Shown here: positions 42,271 to 52,110 of the stretch, piece after piece
Layout: each line of letters starts with the position of its first letter
How positions within the stretch are numbered: the stretch's first letter is position 1
Origin: JAPPLG01 sp965199935
GTDB lineage: Bacteria > Bdellovibrionota > Bdellovibrionia > Bdellovibrionales > UBA1609
Reading direction: 5' to 3'
DNA: 64,000 bases
Assembly (NCBI GenBank): GCA_965199935.1
Contig: CBDATD010000001.1
Span: forward strand, 496,001-560,000
Notes under the pieces: generated by a model
Database searches by the model: none
What the model was told of the DNA's origin: nothing
What the model saw: only the letters and a program-made list of their open reading frames with translations
Translations under genes and position numbers: made by a program

Positions 42271-43322
42271 ATTTCACCTTTTTGTTGAGCTCGGAGAAGA
42301 GGTTCAATTAAAAAATCAAAATCCCCCTTCATCACACGATCCAGTGAATGCACACTTAAAGAGATGCGATGATCTGTCACTCGAGACTGAGGAAAGTTAT
42401 AAGTTCTAATTTTCTCTGAGCGGTCTCCTGTACCTATTTGCTGCAGCCTCATTTGGGAGGCTTCTTTTCTTTTCTCTTCTTCTCGCAAAGCAAAAAGCCT
42501 TGCATACAAAATTTTAAATGCTTTTTCCTTATTAGCATGTTGTGATTTTTCATCCTGACAGTACACAGTCAATTTAGTAGGGAGATGTGTGATGCGAACA
42601 GCTGAATCTGTGGTATTAACATGTTGTCCACCAGCTCCGCTGGATCGGCAAACATCAATCCTTAAATCCTCATTCTTGACTTTCACTTCCGTCTGATTGG
42701 CTTCAGGAAGCACCGCCGCCGTGACTGTGGAGGTATGAATGCGGCCTTGAGATTCCGTTTTAGGAACTCTTTGAACGCGGTGAACACCTCTTTCAAATTT
42801 AAAATGAGCATACACATTTTTACCAGACACCTTGGAGATCACTTCCCTCACTCCCCCTGAAGGCAAAATGGAAAGAGATAAGGGATCCACCCGCCAGCCC
42901 TTTGAAGCAGAATATTTTTCATAAGCCTGAAAGAGCTCCTTACAGAAAAGCCCTGCTTCTTCTCCTCCAGCTCCGGCTCGCAGTTCTAAAATAATATTTT
43001 TTTCATCTAACTCTGACACCGGTTTAACAGTTAAAATTTTATTTAATTCTGTTTCTATTTTATTTATTTTTTTTTTAATAGATTGAATCTCCTCTTGAAC
43101 CAGCAAAGCAATATCCTTATCTTCTTTTTCCAGCCGCCCATGAGATATGAGATCATTCTTAAGTTTTTTATACTCCCTGTACAATTCAACAGGTATTTTG
43201 AGCTTAGAAAATTTTGAAACTTTTTCGCTGTATAGATCTCTATTTTTTAACAGTTCAGGATTTTGTAGCTGCTGTTCTAGATCAGTGTATTGCCTTTCCA
43301 TGTCCTGCAATTGATTCCACAT
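42267..43322 (-). CDS. prfA: Peptide chain release factor 1
   Basis: Recognises UAA and UAG and triggers peptide release. The 351-residue protein has GAGGQHVN near residue 228 (the GGQ loop modified by PrmC) and the RF1-type RVPKTESQGRIHTS segment. It is followed by prmC in ATGA overlap and preceded by rho after a 22-bp gap. Confidence 0.96.
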   Translation of the reverse strand: MWNQLQDMERQYTDLEQQLQNPELLKNRDLYSEKVSKFSKLKIPVELYREYKKLKNDLISHGRLEKEDKDIALLVQEEIQSIKKKINKIETELNKILTVKPVSELDEKNIILELRAGAGGEEAGLFCKELFQAYEKYSASKGWRVDPLSLSILPSGGVREVISKVSGKNVYAHFKFERGVHRVQRVPKTESQGRIHTSTVTAAVLPEANQTEVKVKNEDLRIDVCRSSGAGGQHVNTTDSAVRITHLPTKLTVYCQDEKSQHANKEKAFKILYARLFALREEEKRKEASQMRLQQIGTGDRSEKIRTYNFPQSRVTDHRISLSVHSLDRVMKGDFDFLIEPLLRAQQKGEI

Positions 43323-43344
43323 TGGTGTAAGAAAACCCTCAGAC

Positions 43345-44835
43345 TTAATTGCTCATATTGTCCAAAAACTCAGCATTGGTTTTAGCCGATTTAAGTTTAT
43401 CTAAAATAAACTCCATGCTATCCACAACATTCATCGGAGCCAAAACTTTTCTTAAAATCCAAAGTCTGTTTAATTCTTTTTCTGGGATCAAGAGATCCTC
43501 TTTGCGAGTTCCAGATCTATTGATATCCATACAAGGAAAGATTCTTTTTTCCATCAATTTCCTATCCAGTTGTATCTCAGCATTGCCCGTTCCTTTAAAT
43601 TCTTCAAAGATCACTTCATCCATGCGAGAACCCGTATCTACTAGAGCTGTGGCAATAATTGTAAGGCTCCCTCCTTCTTCAATATTTCTGGCAGAACCAA
43701 AAAATCTTTTCGGTTTATGCAAAGCATTAGAGTCCACTCCCCCTGATAAAATTTTACCCGATGGAGGAACCACTGTATTGTATGCCCTGGCCAGCCTTGT
43801 AATGGAATCCAACAAAATAACAACATCCTGTTTTTTTTCAACTAGCCTTTTAGCCCTTTCAATAACCATTTCAGCCACTTGCACGTGTCTGGAGGGAGGT
43901 TCATCAAAAGTAGATGAAATCACTTCTCCTTTAACGTGTCTCAACATATCTGTCACTTCTTCAGGTCTCTCATCAATAAGCAGCACAATAAGGTGAGCTT
44001 CCTTATGATTTTTCACAATGGCATTGGCAATATTTTGCAGTAATACTGTTTTACCTGTACGGGGAGGAGCCACAATCAAAGCCCTCTGCCCTTTTCCCAT
44101 TGGAGCCATGAGATCGACCACTCTTGTTGTCACCTCCGATGGATTCCACTCCAACTTTAATTGACTGTTGGGATAAAGAGGGGTCAGGTTATCAAAAAAT
44201 ATTTTTTCAGAAATATTTTTTCGGCCTCCTTCAGATCCTTCTGCTTTTAATAGAGCAAAATATCTTTCACCATCTTTTGGGGGGCGTATAGTCCCATTTA
44301 TAAAATCACCCGTTCTCAAACCAAGCCTTCGAATCTGAGCGGGGCTGACATAAATATCATCAATACCCGGCAAATAATTGTAATCTGGAGAACGAAGAAA
44401 ACCATATCCATCCGGCAAAACTTCCAAAACCCCATTTCCGTAAATATCTCCTAATTGGGCCGCCCTTTTTAGAATTTCAAAAACCATATCTTGACGTTTC
44501 ATAGCCGAAGGGTTTTCGATTTTTAATTTCTGCGCTAATTGTGTAATTTCTCGAATATCTTTTGACTTAAGATTTTTAAACTCCAAAGCTTCCTTTTCTT
44601 GCTCTGTGAGAGAAATCCCCGTAAGATCTACAGGCTCCTGATTCGTATTCAAATGTTCATAATCCACATCTCTTTTAGGATACCGGTTGTGATGATCTGC
44701 ATTGTTATTTCTGTCTTTATGATATCTGCCCAATCGAGATTTTGTATTTCTCCTGGGGTGTTTAAAAGAGTCATCTCCTCTTTTACTCTTAAAAATTCTA
44801 GGCTGATCCTTCATACTGCCTGATTCTGAGTTCAT
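43345..44835 (-). CDS. rho: Transcription termination factor Rho
   Basis: RNA-dependent ATPase helicase (496 residues). The N-terminal ~65 residues are an added basic, Arg/Asn-rich extension (KHPRRNTKSRLGRYHKDRNN). The RNA-binding domain follows (GVLEVLPDGYGFLRSPDYNYL). The ATPase core has Walker A APPRTGKTVL near 255 and LLIDERPEEV. A promoter with TTGACA and TAGAAT lies about 100 bp upstream. Rho-dependent termination may explain the scarcity of hairpin terminators in the window. Confidence 0.97.
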   Translation of the reverse strand: MNSESGSMKDQPRIFKSKRGDDSFKHPRRNTKSRLGRYHKDRNNNADHHNRYPKRDVDYEHLNTNQEPVDLTGISLTEQEKEALEFKNLKSKDIREITQLAQKLKIENPSAMKRQDMVFEILKRAAQLGDIYGNGVLEVLPDGYGFLRSPDYNYLPGIDDIYVSPAQIRRLGLRTGDFINGTIRPPKDGERYFALLKAEGSEGGRKNISEKIFFDNLTPLYPNSQLKLEWNPSEVTTRVVDLMAPMGKGQRALIVAPPRTGKTVLLQNIANAIVKNHKEAHLIVLLIDERPEEVTDMLRHVKGEVISSTFDEPPSRHVQVAEMVIERAKRLVEKKQDVVILLDSITRLARAYNTVVPPSGKILSGGVDSNALHKPKRFFGSARNIEEGGSLTIIATALVDTGSRMDEVIFEEFKGTGNAEIQLDRKLMEKRIFPCMDINRSGTRKEDLLIPEKELNRLWILRKVLAPMNVVDSMEFILDKLKSAKTNAEFLDNMSN

Positions 44836-45212
44836 TATAAGACCTTATATCCCATGGCTGTCTTCAAAGAAGAAAATTGAAACAATTCAAGAAACAACAA
44901 AAAAAACGAAAAATACTATGAAAGAGTATTCTAGATACATTTAACAGCTTTTGTCAAATTTTATTATATTGATTTTTCATAATTTTAAAAAATTGAAACT
45001 TTTTATGGATCAATTCTGCTTCTAAAAACTCTAAAAATCACCTAAAAAATTCGTATTTTCAAGTATTTATGAATTTCTACAAGAAGGCGGCATTTTCCAT
45101 TGGATTCTCACCTTTTTCCAGGCTTATTAAATCTTAAGACTCACAAAAACTGGGCAAATAAAGCTGTAAGATTCAAACATATGTGTGTCACAATGCTTTC
45201 AAAATTTAACTT
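44836..45212. other. Rho leader region
   Basis: 377-bp AT-rich gap carrying the rho promoter at 44928-44957 and about 90 bp of leader. The remaining part down to the LysM-protein stop shows no gene. A possible rho autoregulatory leader is plausible from its known autogenous control in other bacteria, but no motif supports it here. Confidence 0.5.
44928..44957 (-). promoter_or_regulatory. Promoter for rho
   Basis: On the minus strand TTGACA (44957-44952) is followed after 18 bp by TAGAAT (44933-44928). The transcript would start about 90 nt upstream of the rho ATG. Confidence 0.6.
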
Positions 45213-46364
45213 TTATTCTTCAATATTATCTATATCTATATGAGTTTGAGAAAAATCAAAGTCAGATCGATTTTTTCTATTTCGAATCATTCGAATGAAG
45301 AAAACAGCTAGGATTAATAAAATACCTGCAATAGCAATAACTTTGATTTTATTAGCATTTTTAGAAATAAAAGAATCCGCTTCGCTCTCACCTTCAATAA
45401 TATCAGAAGAAGGAGAAGCTTCGGGCGGCTGTAATACTTCTTCCTCAATCAAAGCTGACGATTCTTCATCCCCTCCTCCATCCAAAGTAGGAGGTTCTTC
45501 AATCATGCTGTCTTCTTGGACTGCTTTTTCTTCTTTTTCAGCTGTTGCATCCGACGACAAGTCAGGCCCCGCCGCCTGTTCAGGTGCAGAAGGAGGCTGT
45601 TCTCCTTCCACAACAGCTCTTGAACCAGGCCAGTAATAGAGTGTGACTGTTTCATTCACATTTCCTTTAGATTCTATTTGAGGATTGGTCGCCCAAATTT
45701 CTTTCCAAGAATCTTTATGTCCTAAAAGATTAGAAGAAACAGTTCGAATATTTTCTCCAGCTTGAATATCATAGGTGGAGGCGGTTTGATTGTTATCCTC
45801 ATAGTAGTGTGAAAACTTTACACGATCCTTAGGGCGATTCGGAGAATTGTAATAAATCTTATCACCCACCTTCGGATCGCGTCTTTTCAAAAATGGATTA
45901 AAGTTTTTTAACTCATCCACCAACTGGGTGTGTCCGTATATTTTTACACTGATTTGACTAAGATCTTCTTCACTGCGGGCGATATAAACAGCATTAACCC
46001 ACTTGCCGTCTTGCCTCCATGGCTGAGTGGGAATTTTTTTCAGAGGCACCCAAGTTTTTTTGGGAGTTTCCACATTAACAAAATTATCTGAACTTTCTAC
46101 CGGAACAGGATCAAAATCATCCGTTGTTTCATCTTCCATAGACACTTCATTTTCGATAATGCCGCTGTCCTCCAACACATCACTTTCCTCATAGTCCTCT
46201 TCTTCCTCATCTAAATCAGCAACCCTGCTTCCTTTGGACTCCATATACTCTTCTTCTTCTGCTTGAAATATTTCCTCGTTAAAGTTTCCAGAAGATGTGC
46301 AAGAGGAAAAGATAAACACAAAAATAAACTGCAAAAGAAAAACGAATAACTGTTTTAGAGTCAT
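45213..46364 (-). CDS. LysM-like lipoprotein with acidic linker and C-terminal membrane helix
   Basis: 383 residues from ATG 46364 (GAGGAAG upstream). It has a signal peptide with lipobox FSSC (Cys 22), then a very acidic low-complexity linker (about 32-95, many Glu and Asp). A middle region (about 115-260) looks like two LysM-type modules: VYIARSEEDLSQISVKIYG and YDIQAGENIRTVSSNLLGHKDSWKEIWATNP. Then a second acidic/Pro linker and a C-terminal membrane helix (about 338-356) with basic tail. Probably a wall-binding protein spanning the periplasm. Confidence 0.65.
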   Translation of the reverse strand: MTLKQLFVFLLQFIFVFIFSSCTSSGNFNEEIFQAEEEEYMESKGSRVADLDEEEEDYEESDVLEDSGIIENEVSMEDETTDDFDPVPVESSDNFVNVETPKKTWVPLKKIPTQPWRQDGKWVNAVYIARSEEDLSQISVKIYGHTQLVDELKNFNPFLKRRDPKVGDKIYYNSPNRPKDRVKFSHYYEDNNQTASTYDIQAGENIRTVSSNLLGHKDSWKEIWATNPQIESKGNVNETVTLYYWPGSRAVVEGEQPPSAPEQAAGPDLSSDATAEKEEKAVQEDSMIEEPPTLDGGGDEESSALIEEEVLQPPEASPSSDIIEGESEADSFISKNANKIKVIAIAGILLILAVFFIRMIRNRKNRSDFDFSQTHIDIDNIEE

Positions 46365-46500
46365 AAGACGGCACTTCCTCATCTAAAGTCTTTGATTGAT
46401 CACAACATAGAGGAGGCGAAAGAGGCAAACACTCTCTAGACTTTAAGATAGACTATCCAAACATAAAGTTAAGTCGCGTCATATCATTAGACAGTACAGT

Positions 46501-47931
46501 TCAAGATTTCTCTAACATTTTCTTTAACAGAGCGTTTGTTTTCACAGGGTCCGCCTGCCCTTTAGATAACTTCATTATTTGGCCCATCAAAAATTTATAA
46601 ACTCCGATTTTCCCGCTCCTATACTGTGCTGTCTGCATTGGAAATTCATCAAGAATCTGTCTCACCATATTTGACAATACTTTTTCATCTTCTAATTTTG
46701 TCAAATTCAAATCTTTAATTAGAGCATCCACTGACTTGCCTGTACTCCACATTTTAGAAAAAACAGTCTTCGCCATCTTTGAGGATAAAGTTTTATTTTC
46801 AACTTGATTGATGAAATCAGCCATTTGATGGGCTTGAATAGGCATCTCTTGAAGAGAAAGCTTGCATTCATTCAAGCGGGACATCACTTCATTTAAAAGC
46901 CAGTTGCATAGAGTTTTAGGACTGATAGTCTGCTGAACAGCAGACTCAAAATAAGAACAAAGATCCACTGTTCCTACAATAAGAGCTGACGAATCCAGAG
47001 GCAGTTTATATTCCGAACAAAAACGATTTATTTTATCAAAAGGAAGTTCTTTGATGGATAAATTTTTAGGTTTTTTTATGAGAAGAGGAGGAAGATCTGG
47101 TTCCGGAAAATACCTATAATCGCTTGCCTCTTCTTTTAATCTCATAGGAAATGTTTCATTTTTTTTTGGATTAAACAGGCGGGTTTCCTGAGGTACAGGT
47201 TTTCCATGATCTAATAAATAGCTTTGTCTTTTGATTTCAAAATTCAAGGCTTTCTCTATAAAACGAAAAGAGTTTAAGTTTTTTAATTCTACCTTCGTAC
47301 CTAATGTATCAGCTCTTTTCGGTTTCAAAGAAATGTTACAGTCAAACCGCATAGAGCCTTCCTGTAAATTGCCGTCACAAACTTTCAAATAAAGCAGAAT
47401 GTTTCGAATCATTCTTGCGTACTCAGCCGCCTCATGGGGTGAAGAAATTTCAGGGTAAGAAACAATTTCTAAAAGAGGTGTCCCGGCTCGATTAAAATCA
47501 ATTAGAGAGTGGTTTTCTTGATGAATCAAACGTCCTGCGTCTTCTTCTAAATGAATTTTTTCAATGCCAATTTTCTTTGCCTCGCCATTTGAATAAAATT
47601 CAACAAAACCTCCTTTAAGCAGAGGTAAATCAAATTGAGAGATTTGATAGCCTTTTGGAAGGTCTGGATAAAAATAGTTTTTTCTCGCAAATACAGATCG
47701 TTCCTGAATCTGACAATGAAAGGCCAAACCCACCTGCAGGGCAGACTCTATAACTTGTTTGTTGAGACAGGGAAGTGTTCCCGGGAAACCTAAACTCACT
47801 GGATGAATATTGGCATTTTCTTCTGCTGAAAAAGACGCAGGATCTGGAGAAAACATTTTACTCTTGGTTTGGATTCGAGCGTGAGTTTCCAAACCAATGA
47901 CAGCAGACCACTTATTTAAACTTGTTCCCAT
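46501..47931 (-). CDS. gatB: Asp/Glu-tRNA amidotransferase subunit B
   Basis: Kinase/tRNA-binding subunit of GatCAB, which converts Glu-tRNA-Gln (and sometimes Asp-tRNA-Asn) to the amide. The 476-residue protein has NKWSAVIGLETHARIQ and LPKGYQISQFDLPLL, LNSFRFIEKALNFEI and DFNRAGTPLLEIVSYPE. I start it at ATG 47931, with GGAG at 8 nt; longer starts (to 48021) add unlike residues inside gatA. It overlaps gatA by 20 nt. GatB is the last gene of the trio. Confidence 0.93.
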   Translation of the reverse strand: MGTSLNKWSAVIGLETHARIQTKSKMFSPDPASFSAEENANIHPVSLGFPGTLPCLNKQVIESALQVGLAFHCQIQERSVFARKNYFYPDLPKGYQISQFDLPLLKGGFVEFYSNGEAKKIGIEKIHLEEDAGRLIHQENHSLIDFNRAGTPLLEIVSYPEISSPHEAAEYARMIRNILLYLKVCDGNLQEGSMRFDCNISLKPKRADTLGTKVELKNLNSFRFIEKALNFEIKRQSYLLDHGKPVPQETRLFNPKKNETFPMRLKEEASDYRYFPEPDLPPLLIKKPKNLSIKELPFDKINRFCSEYKLPLDSSALIVGTVDLCSYFESAVQQTISPKTLCNWLLNEVMSRLNECKLSLQEMPIQAHQMADFINQVENKTLSSKMAKTVFSKMWSTGKSVDALIKDLNLTKLEDEKVLSNMVRQILDEFPMQTAQYRSGKIGVYKFLMGQIMKLSKGQADPVKTNALLKKMLEKS

Positions 47932-49387
47932 TTTCATCTTCTCCAAAAATCGGCCTTTTCTTGTAGGCTTGAAGCTCTTCCTGCAATAAATAAGCAGTAT
48001 TAAATATTGTTTGCTCATCAAAAGCCCTCCCTATCAGCTGAACCCCTAAGGGAAAACCGTCAAAAATACCTACAGGTACACTAAGACCGGGAAGGCCGGT
48101 TAAATTTGCCGGAACTGTAAACATATCGCCAGTGTAATTTTTAATTAAATTCTCAGAAGGGGTTTTTAAAGGAGAAGGTTTATCTGGTGTAACTGGAGTC
48201 AAAATAACATCCACCTCTTTCAATAGGCGTTTAAATTGTTCTTGGATCAGACGGCGTGCTTTTTGGGCTTTTTTAAAATAAGCTTCGTAGTAGCCTTCTG
48301 ATAAACAAAAAGTACCCATCAATATTCTGCGCTTCACTTCAGAGCCAAATCCCTCTCCTCTTGTTTGAGAGTAAAAATCCATTAAAGACTGAGAAGGTTT
48401 CCGGGAAGAAAAACCATACCTCACACCATCGTAGCGGGAAAGATTACTGCTCGCCTCACAAGATGAAATAAGATAATATACGTTAGCAAAATAAGAAGAC
48501 AACGGCAGAGAAATTTCTGAAACTTGCGCTTTGTTTTTTATTAAAACTTCTTGGGCTGTTTCCAGGCTTTTCCGGATTGGCGGAGATATATTTTTTAAAA
48601 ATTCTTTTGGAATTCCAATTTTCAAATTTTTAACATTTGCTTTCAAATCTTCATGCCAGGGAGGGACTTTATTATCACTTGTTGTGGAGTCTTTTTCGTC
48701 CCGGCCGCTTATTAAATAAAGAGTCAAAGCACAATCCTCCACCGTCATTGCCATAGGCCCCGCTTGATCCAAGCTGGAGGCATAAGCCACAATGCCAAAA
48801 CGGCTGACCCGACCGTATGTAGGTTTTATTCCAACTAAATTACAAAAATGAGAGGGCTGTCGAATAGACCCTCCTGTATCTGTCCCTAAGGAGAGGGGGG
48901 AAAAGCCGGCAGAGACTGCCGCAGAACTGCCGCCGCTGGAGCCTCCGGGAATATAATCTAAATTCCACGGATTTTTAACAGCTCCAAAATAAGAAGTTTT
49001 TGTCGAATGCCCCATGGCAAATTCATCTTGATTGCACTTTCCTAAGATAACAGCTCCAGCTTGCTCCAATCTATCAACAACAGTGGCTGAATAGGGAGGG
49101 ATAAAATTTTCAAGCATTTTTGAAGCCGCTGTGGTTCTCAAACCTTTGGTGCAAAACATATCTTTCAACAGCACAGGGACTCCAGCCAACGGCTTTTCAT
49201 CCAAAGAACTCTCCTGAACTGCATTTAAGGCCTGTTTGTTCACTGTAATCACTGAGTTGATTTGAGAGTCTAATTTTTTAATTCTCTTCAAAAACCCAGA
49301 GACCACCTCAGAAGGAGAAATCTTTTTTTCTCGAATATTTCTGGCTATTTTTAAGGCAGAATCCATCATTAGGCCGCTCGTTTTCAA
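47912..49387 (-). CDS. gatA: Asp/Glu-tRNA amidotransferase subunit A
   Basis: Amidase subunit that frees ammonia from glutamine. The 491-residue protein has the Ser-cis-Ser-Lys triad: K75 in VLLKDMF, S150 in PGGSSGGSSAAV and S174 in GTDTGGSIRQPS. It starts by ATGA overlap with gatC. With AsnRS also present, its likely job is making Gln-tRNA-Gln; no glnS is seen in this window. Confidence 0.97.
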   Translation of the reverse strand: MKTSGLMMDSALKIARNIREKKISPSEVVSGFLKRIKKLDSQINSVITVNKQALNAVQESSLDEKPLAGVPVLLKDMFCTKGLRTTAASKMLENFIPPYSATVVDRLEQAGAVILGKCNQDEFAMGHSTKTSYFGAVKNPWNLDYIPGGSSGGSSAAVSAGFSPLSLGTDTGGSIRQPSHFCNLVGIKPTYGRVSRFGIVAYASSLDQAGPMAMTVEDCALTLYLISGRDEKDSTTSDNKVPPWHEDLKANVKNLKIGIPKEFLKNISPPIRKSLETAQEVLIKNKAQVSEISLPLSSYFANVYYLISSCEASSNLSRYDGVRYGFSSRKPSQSLMDFYSQTRGEGFGSEVKRRILMGTFCLSEGYYEAYFKKAQKARRLIQEQFKRLLKEVDVILTPVTPDKPSPLKTPSENLIKNYTGDMFTVPANLTGLPGLSVPVGIFDGFPLGVQLIGRAFDEQTIFNTAYLLQEELQAYKKRPIFGEDENGNKFK

Positions 49388-49656
49388 TCTGTTTGCACCA
49401 CTAAAGGCACTTTAACGAATTTTCCTTCTTTGGAAGGGGATGAATCTAATAGATCGGGTGTTTTACACATCTCATCTGCTCTAAAAGGCATGGGGTCCTC
49501 CGCAGGAGACACTAAAGGCTCCACTCCTTTTGTAGGGATCTGAGAAATATGATCAAAAAACTTCACAATATTTTGCACTTGAGGAAAGATATTTTCTTCT
49601 TCCTCCCTTGTTATTTTTAAGTGAGCTAATTTTGTAATTCGGCTCCATATATTCAT
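49384..49656 (-). CDS. gatC: Asp/Glu-tRNA amidotransferase subunit C
   Basis: Small stabilising subunit (90 residues) of GatCAB. Signatures are TKLAHLKITREEEENIFPQVQNIVKFF near the start and the Pro-rich C-terminus with PLVSPAEDPMPFRADEMC. It is first gene of gatC-gatA-gatB, divergent from ligA. Confidence 0.92.
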   Translation of the reverse strand: MNIWSRITKLAHLKITREEEENIFPQVQNIVKFFDHISQIPTKGVEPLVSPAEDPMPFRADEMCKTPDLLDSSPSKEGKFVKVPLVVQTD

Positions 49657-49717
49657 TGTACAACTCTTTAAATTTAATTCATTATTGTTATAAGTTATGT
49701 TAGCCTAGTCTTTAATT

Positions 49718-49723
49718 TATAAA
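49718..49723 (+). promoter_or_regulatory. Probable -10 hexamer for ligA, near-leaderless
   Basis: TATAAA ends 11 bp before ATG 49735. The transcript would have only about 5 nt of leader, and no Shine-Dalgarno is visible. Confidence 0.4.
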
Positions 49724-49734
49724 AGTGCAAATAG

Positions 49735-51756
49735 ATGTCTAAAAAAATACTAGAAAAACTCAGGCAGGAAATACAAACTCACGATTATAGGTACTATGCT
49801 TTAGACAACCCTTCCATTTCTGACTACGAATATGATCAGCTTTATAAAAAACTACAGCAAATGGAAAAAGAAAACCCTCAGTGGGCAGTTCCAGACTCCC
49901 CCACACAAAGGGTTCCTGGCCAGGCCCTAGATCATTTTGAAAAGGCTTCTCATCGAAAAATGATGCTTTCCCTGGAAAACAGCTACTCTATTGAAGATAT
50001 CCACAATTTTGTAGAAAAAACTTCAACTGCTTTAAGCAAAAAGAAAGTTATGTATTTTTGTGAACCAAAATTAGACGGTGCAGCTGTTGAGCTTATTTAT
50101 GAAAAAGGTGTATTGACCTGTGCTTTAACTAGAGGAGACGGACAAGTTGGAGAAAATGTTTTAGAAAATATTAAAACTATAAAATCTGTTCCCCTGCTTT
50201 TACAAACACGAAAAACCCCTTCTCTTTTTGAGGTGAGAGCAGAGGTATTAATGTTCAAAAAAGACTTCACAGAACTCAACGAACATCAAAAAAGAAAGGG
50301 AGAAAAGATCTTTGCCAACCCGCGCAATGCATCTGCCGGGACTCTAAGAAATTTAGACCCTCAAACAACAGCTGAAAGAAAACTTCGTCTGTTCTGCCAC
50401 AGTCCTGGAATTATTCCGAATGGAACAACTCAAAGCAAGTTTTACGATGTGCTTAAACAATTTAGACTGCCTGTGCTGTCGTACTCTCACTCTATTAATG
50501 CCTCCAAATGGAAACACCTGCACCACCCTTTGTGTTTAATTTGCAGCTGTTCTGAAGAGCTCATAGCTTACTACCACACCATTCAAAAACTTAGACCTTC
50601 ACTGCCTTTTGAAATTGATGGAATTGTTATTAAAATAAACTCTTTTGCAGATCAGGAAAAATTAGGCTCCATTGCCCGAAGTCCTAAGTGGGCCACTGCG
50701 GTCAAGTTTCCGCCGGAATCTGCCTGCACTCAAATTCAAAAAATCCATTTACAAGTGGGACGCACAGGGATTGTTACCCCTGTAGCGTATATGACACCCG
50801 TTGCCGTCAGCGGAGTCATTGTAAGCCAAGCTACTTTGCACAACAACAGTGAAATCCAAAAAAAAGACATACGAGAAGGGGATTTTGTGTATATCAAAAG
50901 AGCCGGCGATGTCATTCCCGAAGTCGTCACTGTAGAAATGGCAAAACGCCAAAAAAATTCCACCCCATTTAAAATGCCGAAGATATGCCCCGTTTGTTCT
51001 CATAAACTTACAGAAGTAGAAGACCTGATATACTGCACGAATGTCAAATGCCCTTCTGTTGTTTTAAGAAAACTTCAACACTTCTGTTCTAAAAAAGCCA
51101 TGGATATCGAAACTCTTGGCTCCTCTTTAATTGAACAGCTTTTTAACCACAAACTTATTCAGTGTTTTTCTGATATTTACAGATTAAAAAAAGGAGATTT
51201 GAACAATCTGCCGGGCATTGGAGATAAACTTGCTGATAAAATTATATGTTCTATTGAAAAAAGCAAAAAAACTTCTCTTAAAAGTTTTTTATTTTCCTTA
51301 GGAATCCGACATATCGGAGAACAAATTGCTCTAAAAATCAGCAGGCATTTTGGAGAAGGAATCAAAGGTTTAGAAAAACTGTTGAAAGCTAAAGAAGAAG
51401 AACTTATTCAAATTAATGATATCGGGATTGCAGCCGCCCAATCTCTCACGACTGAATTGAAAAATTTATCCCAAGAGATTCAAAAACTGCTTAAATTGGG
51501 GGTCAAACTATCTTCTAAAACCAGAAGTCGTAAATTGGAAGGAAAAATTTTTGTAATCACAGGAAGCTTTCCACAAAAAAGAGAGTCCATCGTAAATCTC
51601 ATACAAACCAACGGAGGACACACAGCCTCTTCAATCACGCTCAAAACAAACTATCTGCTTTGCGGGAAAAACCCAGGATCTAAGTACGATAAAGCCAAAA
51701 AACTCCGTGTACCCTGTATAAGATGGCAGGAGTTTGAGCAAATTTTACAAAATTAA
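49735..51756 (+). CDS. ligA: NAD-dependent DNA ligase
   Basis: Seals nicks in replication and repair, using NAD+. The 673-residue protein has the adenylation motif PKLDGAAVEL with K112, the OB-fold region, a four-Cys zinc finger (about 419-440: CPVC...CTNVKCP), helix-hairpin-helix repeats (LNNLPGIGDKLADKI) and a C-terminal BRCT domain (about 598-673). Its 3' end overlaps the histone-like gene by 4 bp on the other strand. Confidence 0.97.
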   Translation: MSKKILEKLRQEIQTHDYRYYALDNPSISDYEYDQLYKKLQQMEKENPQWAVPDSPTQRVPGQALDHFEKASHRKMMLSLENSYSIEDIHNFVEKTSTALSKKKVMYFCEPKLDGAAVELIYEKGVLTCALTRGDGQVGENVLENIKTIKSVPLLLQTRKTPSLFEVRAEVLMFKKDFTELNEHQKRKGEKIFANPRNASAGTLRNLDPQTTAERKLRLFCHSPGIIPNGTTQSKFYDVLKQFRLPVLSYSHSINASKWKHLHHPLCLICSCSEELIAYYHTIQKLRPSLPFEIDGIVIKINSFADQEKLGSIARSPKWATAVKFPPESACTQIQKIHLQVGRTGIVTPVAYMTPVAVSGVIVSQATLHNNSEIQKKDIREGDFVYIKRAGDVIPEVVTVEMAKRQKNSTPFKMPKICPVCSHKLTEVEDLIYCTNVKCPSVVLRKLQHFCSKKAMDIETLGSSLIEQLFNHKLIQCFSDIYRLKKGDLNNLPGIGDKLADKIICSIEKSKKTSLKSFLFSLGIRHIGEQIALKISRHFGEGIKGLEKLLKAKEEELIQINDIGIAAAQSLTTELKNLSQEIQKLLKLGVKLSSKTRSRKLEGKIFVITGSFPQKRESIVNLIQTNGGHTASSITLKTNYLLCGKNPGSKYDKAKKLRVPCIRWQEFEQILQN

Positions 51757-51956
51757 GAATCAGAACTCAACTGAGTATCTAAGTTAGGTATATGGCTACC
51801 TTTCACCGTCTTTAATTTATCCGCAACTACATTATCCGCGGCTCTATGGCAAAGTTTTTCAAATTGCTTATTCAAAACCTCCATAGCCTCTGCAGAAGTT
51901 TTAAGTCCTCTTTCTTTAAACAAATCTTTAGTTTTTTTAACTATAATCAACGACAT
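51753..51956 (-). CDS. Small histone-fold-like DNA-binding protein (bacterial histone)
   Basis: 67 residues with the pattern of single-fold bacterial histones: a first helix (VKKTKDLFKERG), a linker (LKTSAEAM), a long central helix (EVLNKQFEKLCHRAADNVVADK) and the loop-helix end KLKTVKGSHIPNLD, where the Lys-Thr pair lies at the usual DNA-binding loop. Bdellovibrio is known to carry such proteins (Bd0055) as a main chromatin component. AGGGGG precedes ATG. The match is by pattern; an unrelated small helical protein cannot be ruled out. Confidence 0.6.
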   Translation of the reverse strand: MSLIIVKKTKDLFKERGLKTSAEAMEVLNKQFEKLCHRAADNVVADKLKTVKGSHIPNLDTQLSSDS

Positions 51957-52110
51957 AACATTCCCCCTTCAGTCAGAGATTGCTATCAGATAAAAACTGT
52001 AAAATCCAGAAAAAAATCACGTTTTCAGAGGTTTTTGTCGACTTATTTCAAAAAAGATGAGTATAATCAATACTTTATATAGATTAACTCAAAACAAACA
52101 ACATATGAAC

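Noticed and set aside
43349..43996. Long open frame of 215 codons on the plus strand
   Set aside because: It lies wholly antisense within rho, whose motifs are clear; it is a shadow of the rho reading frame with no start signal.
48531..48719. Small plus-strand frame inside gatA
   Set aside because: Antisense shadow with no ribosome-binding site and random composition.
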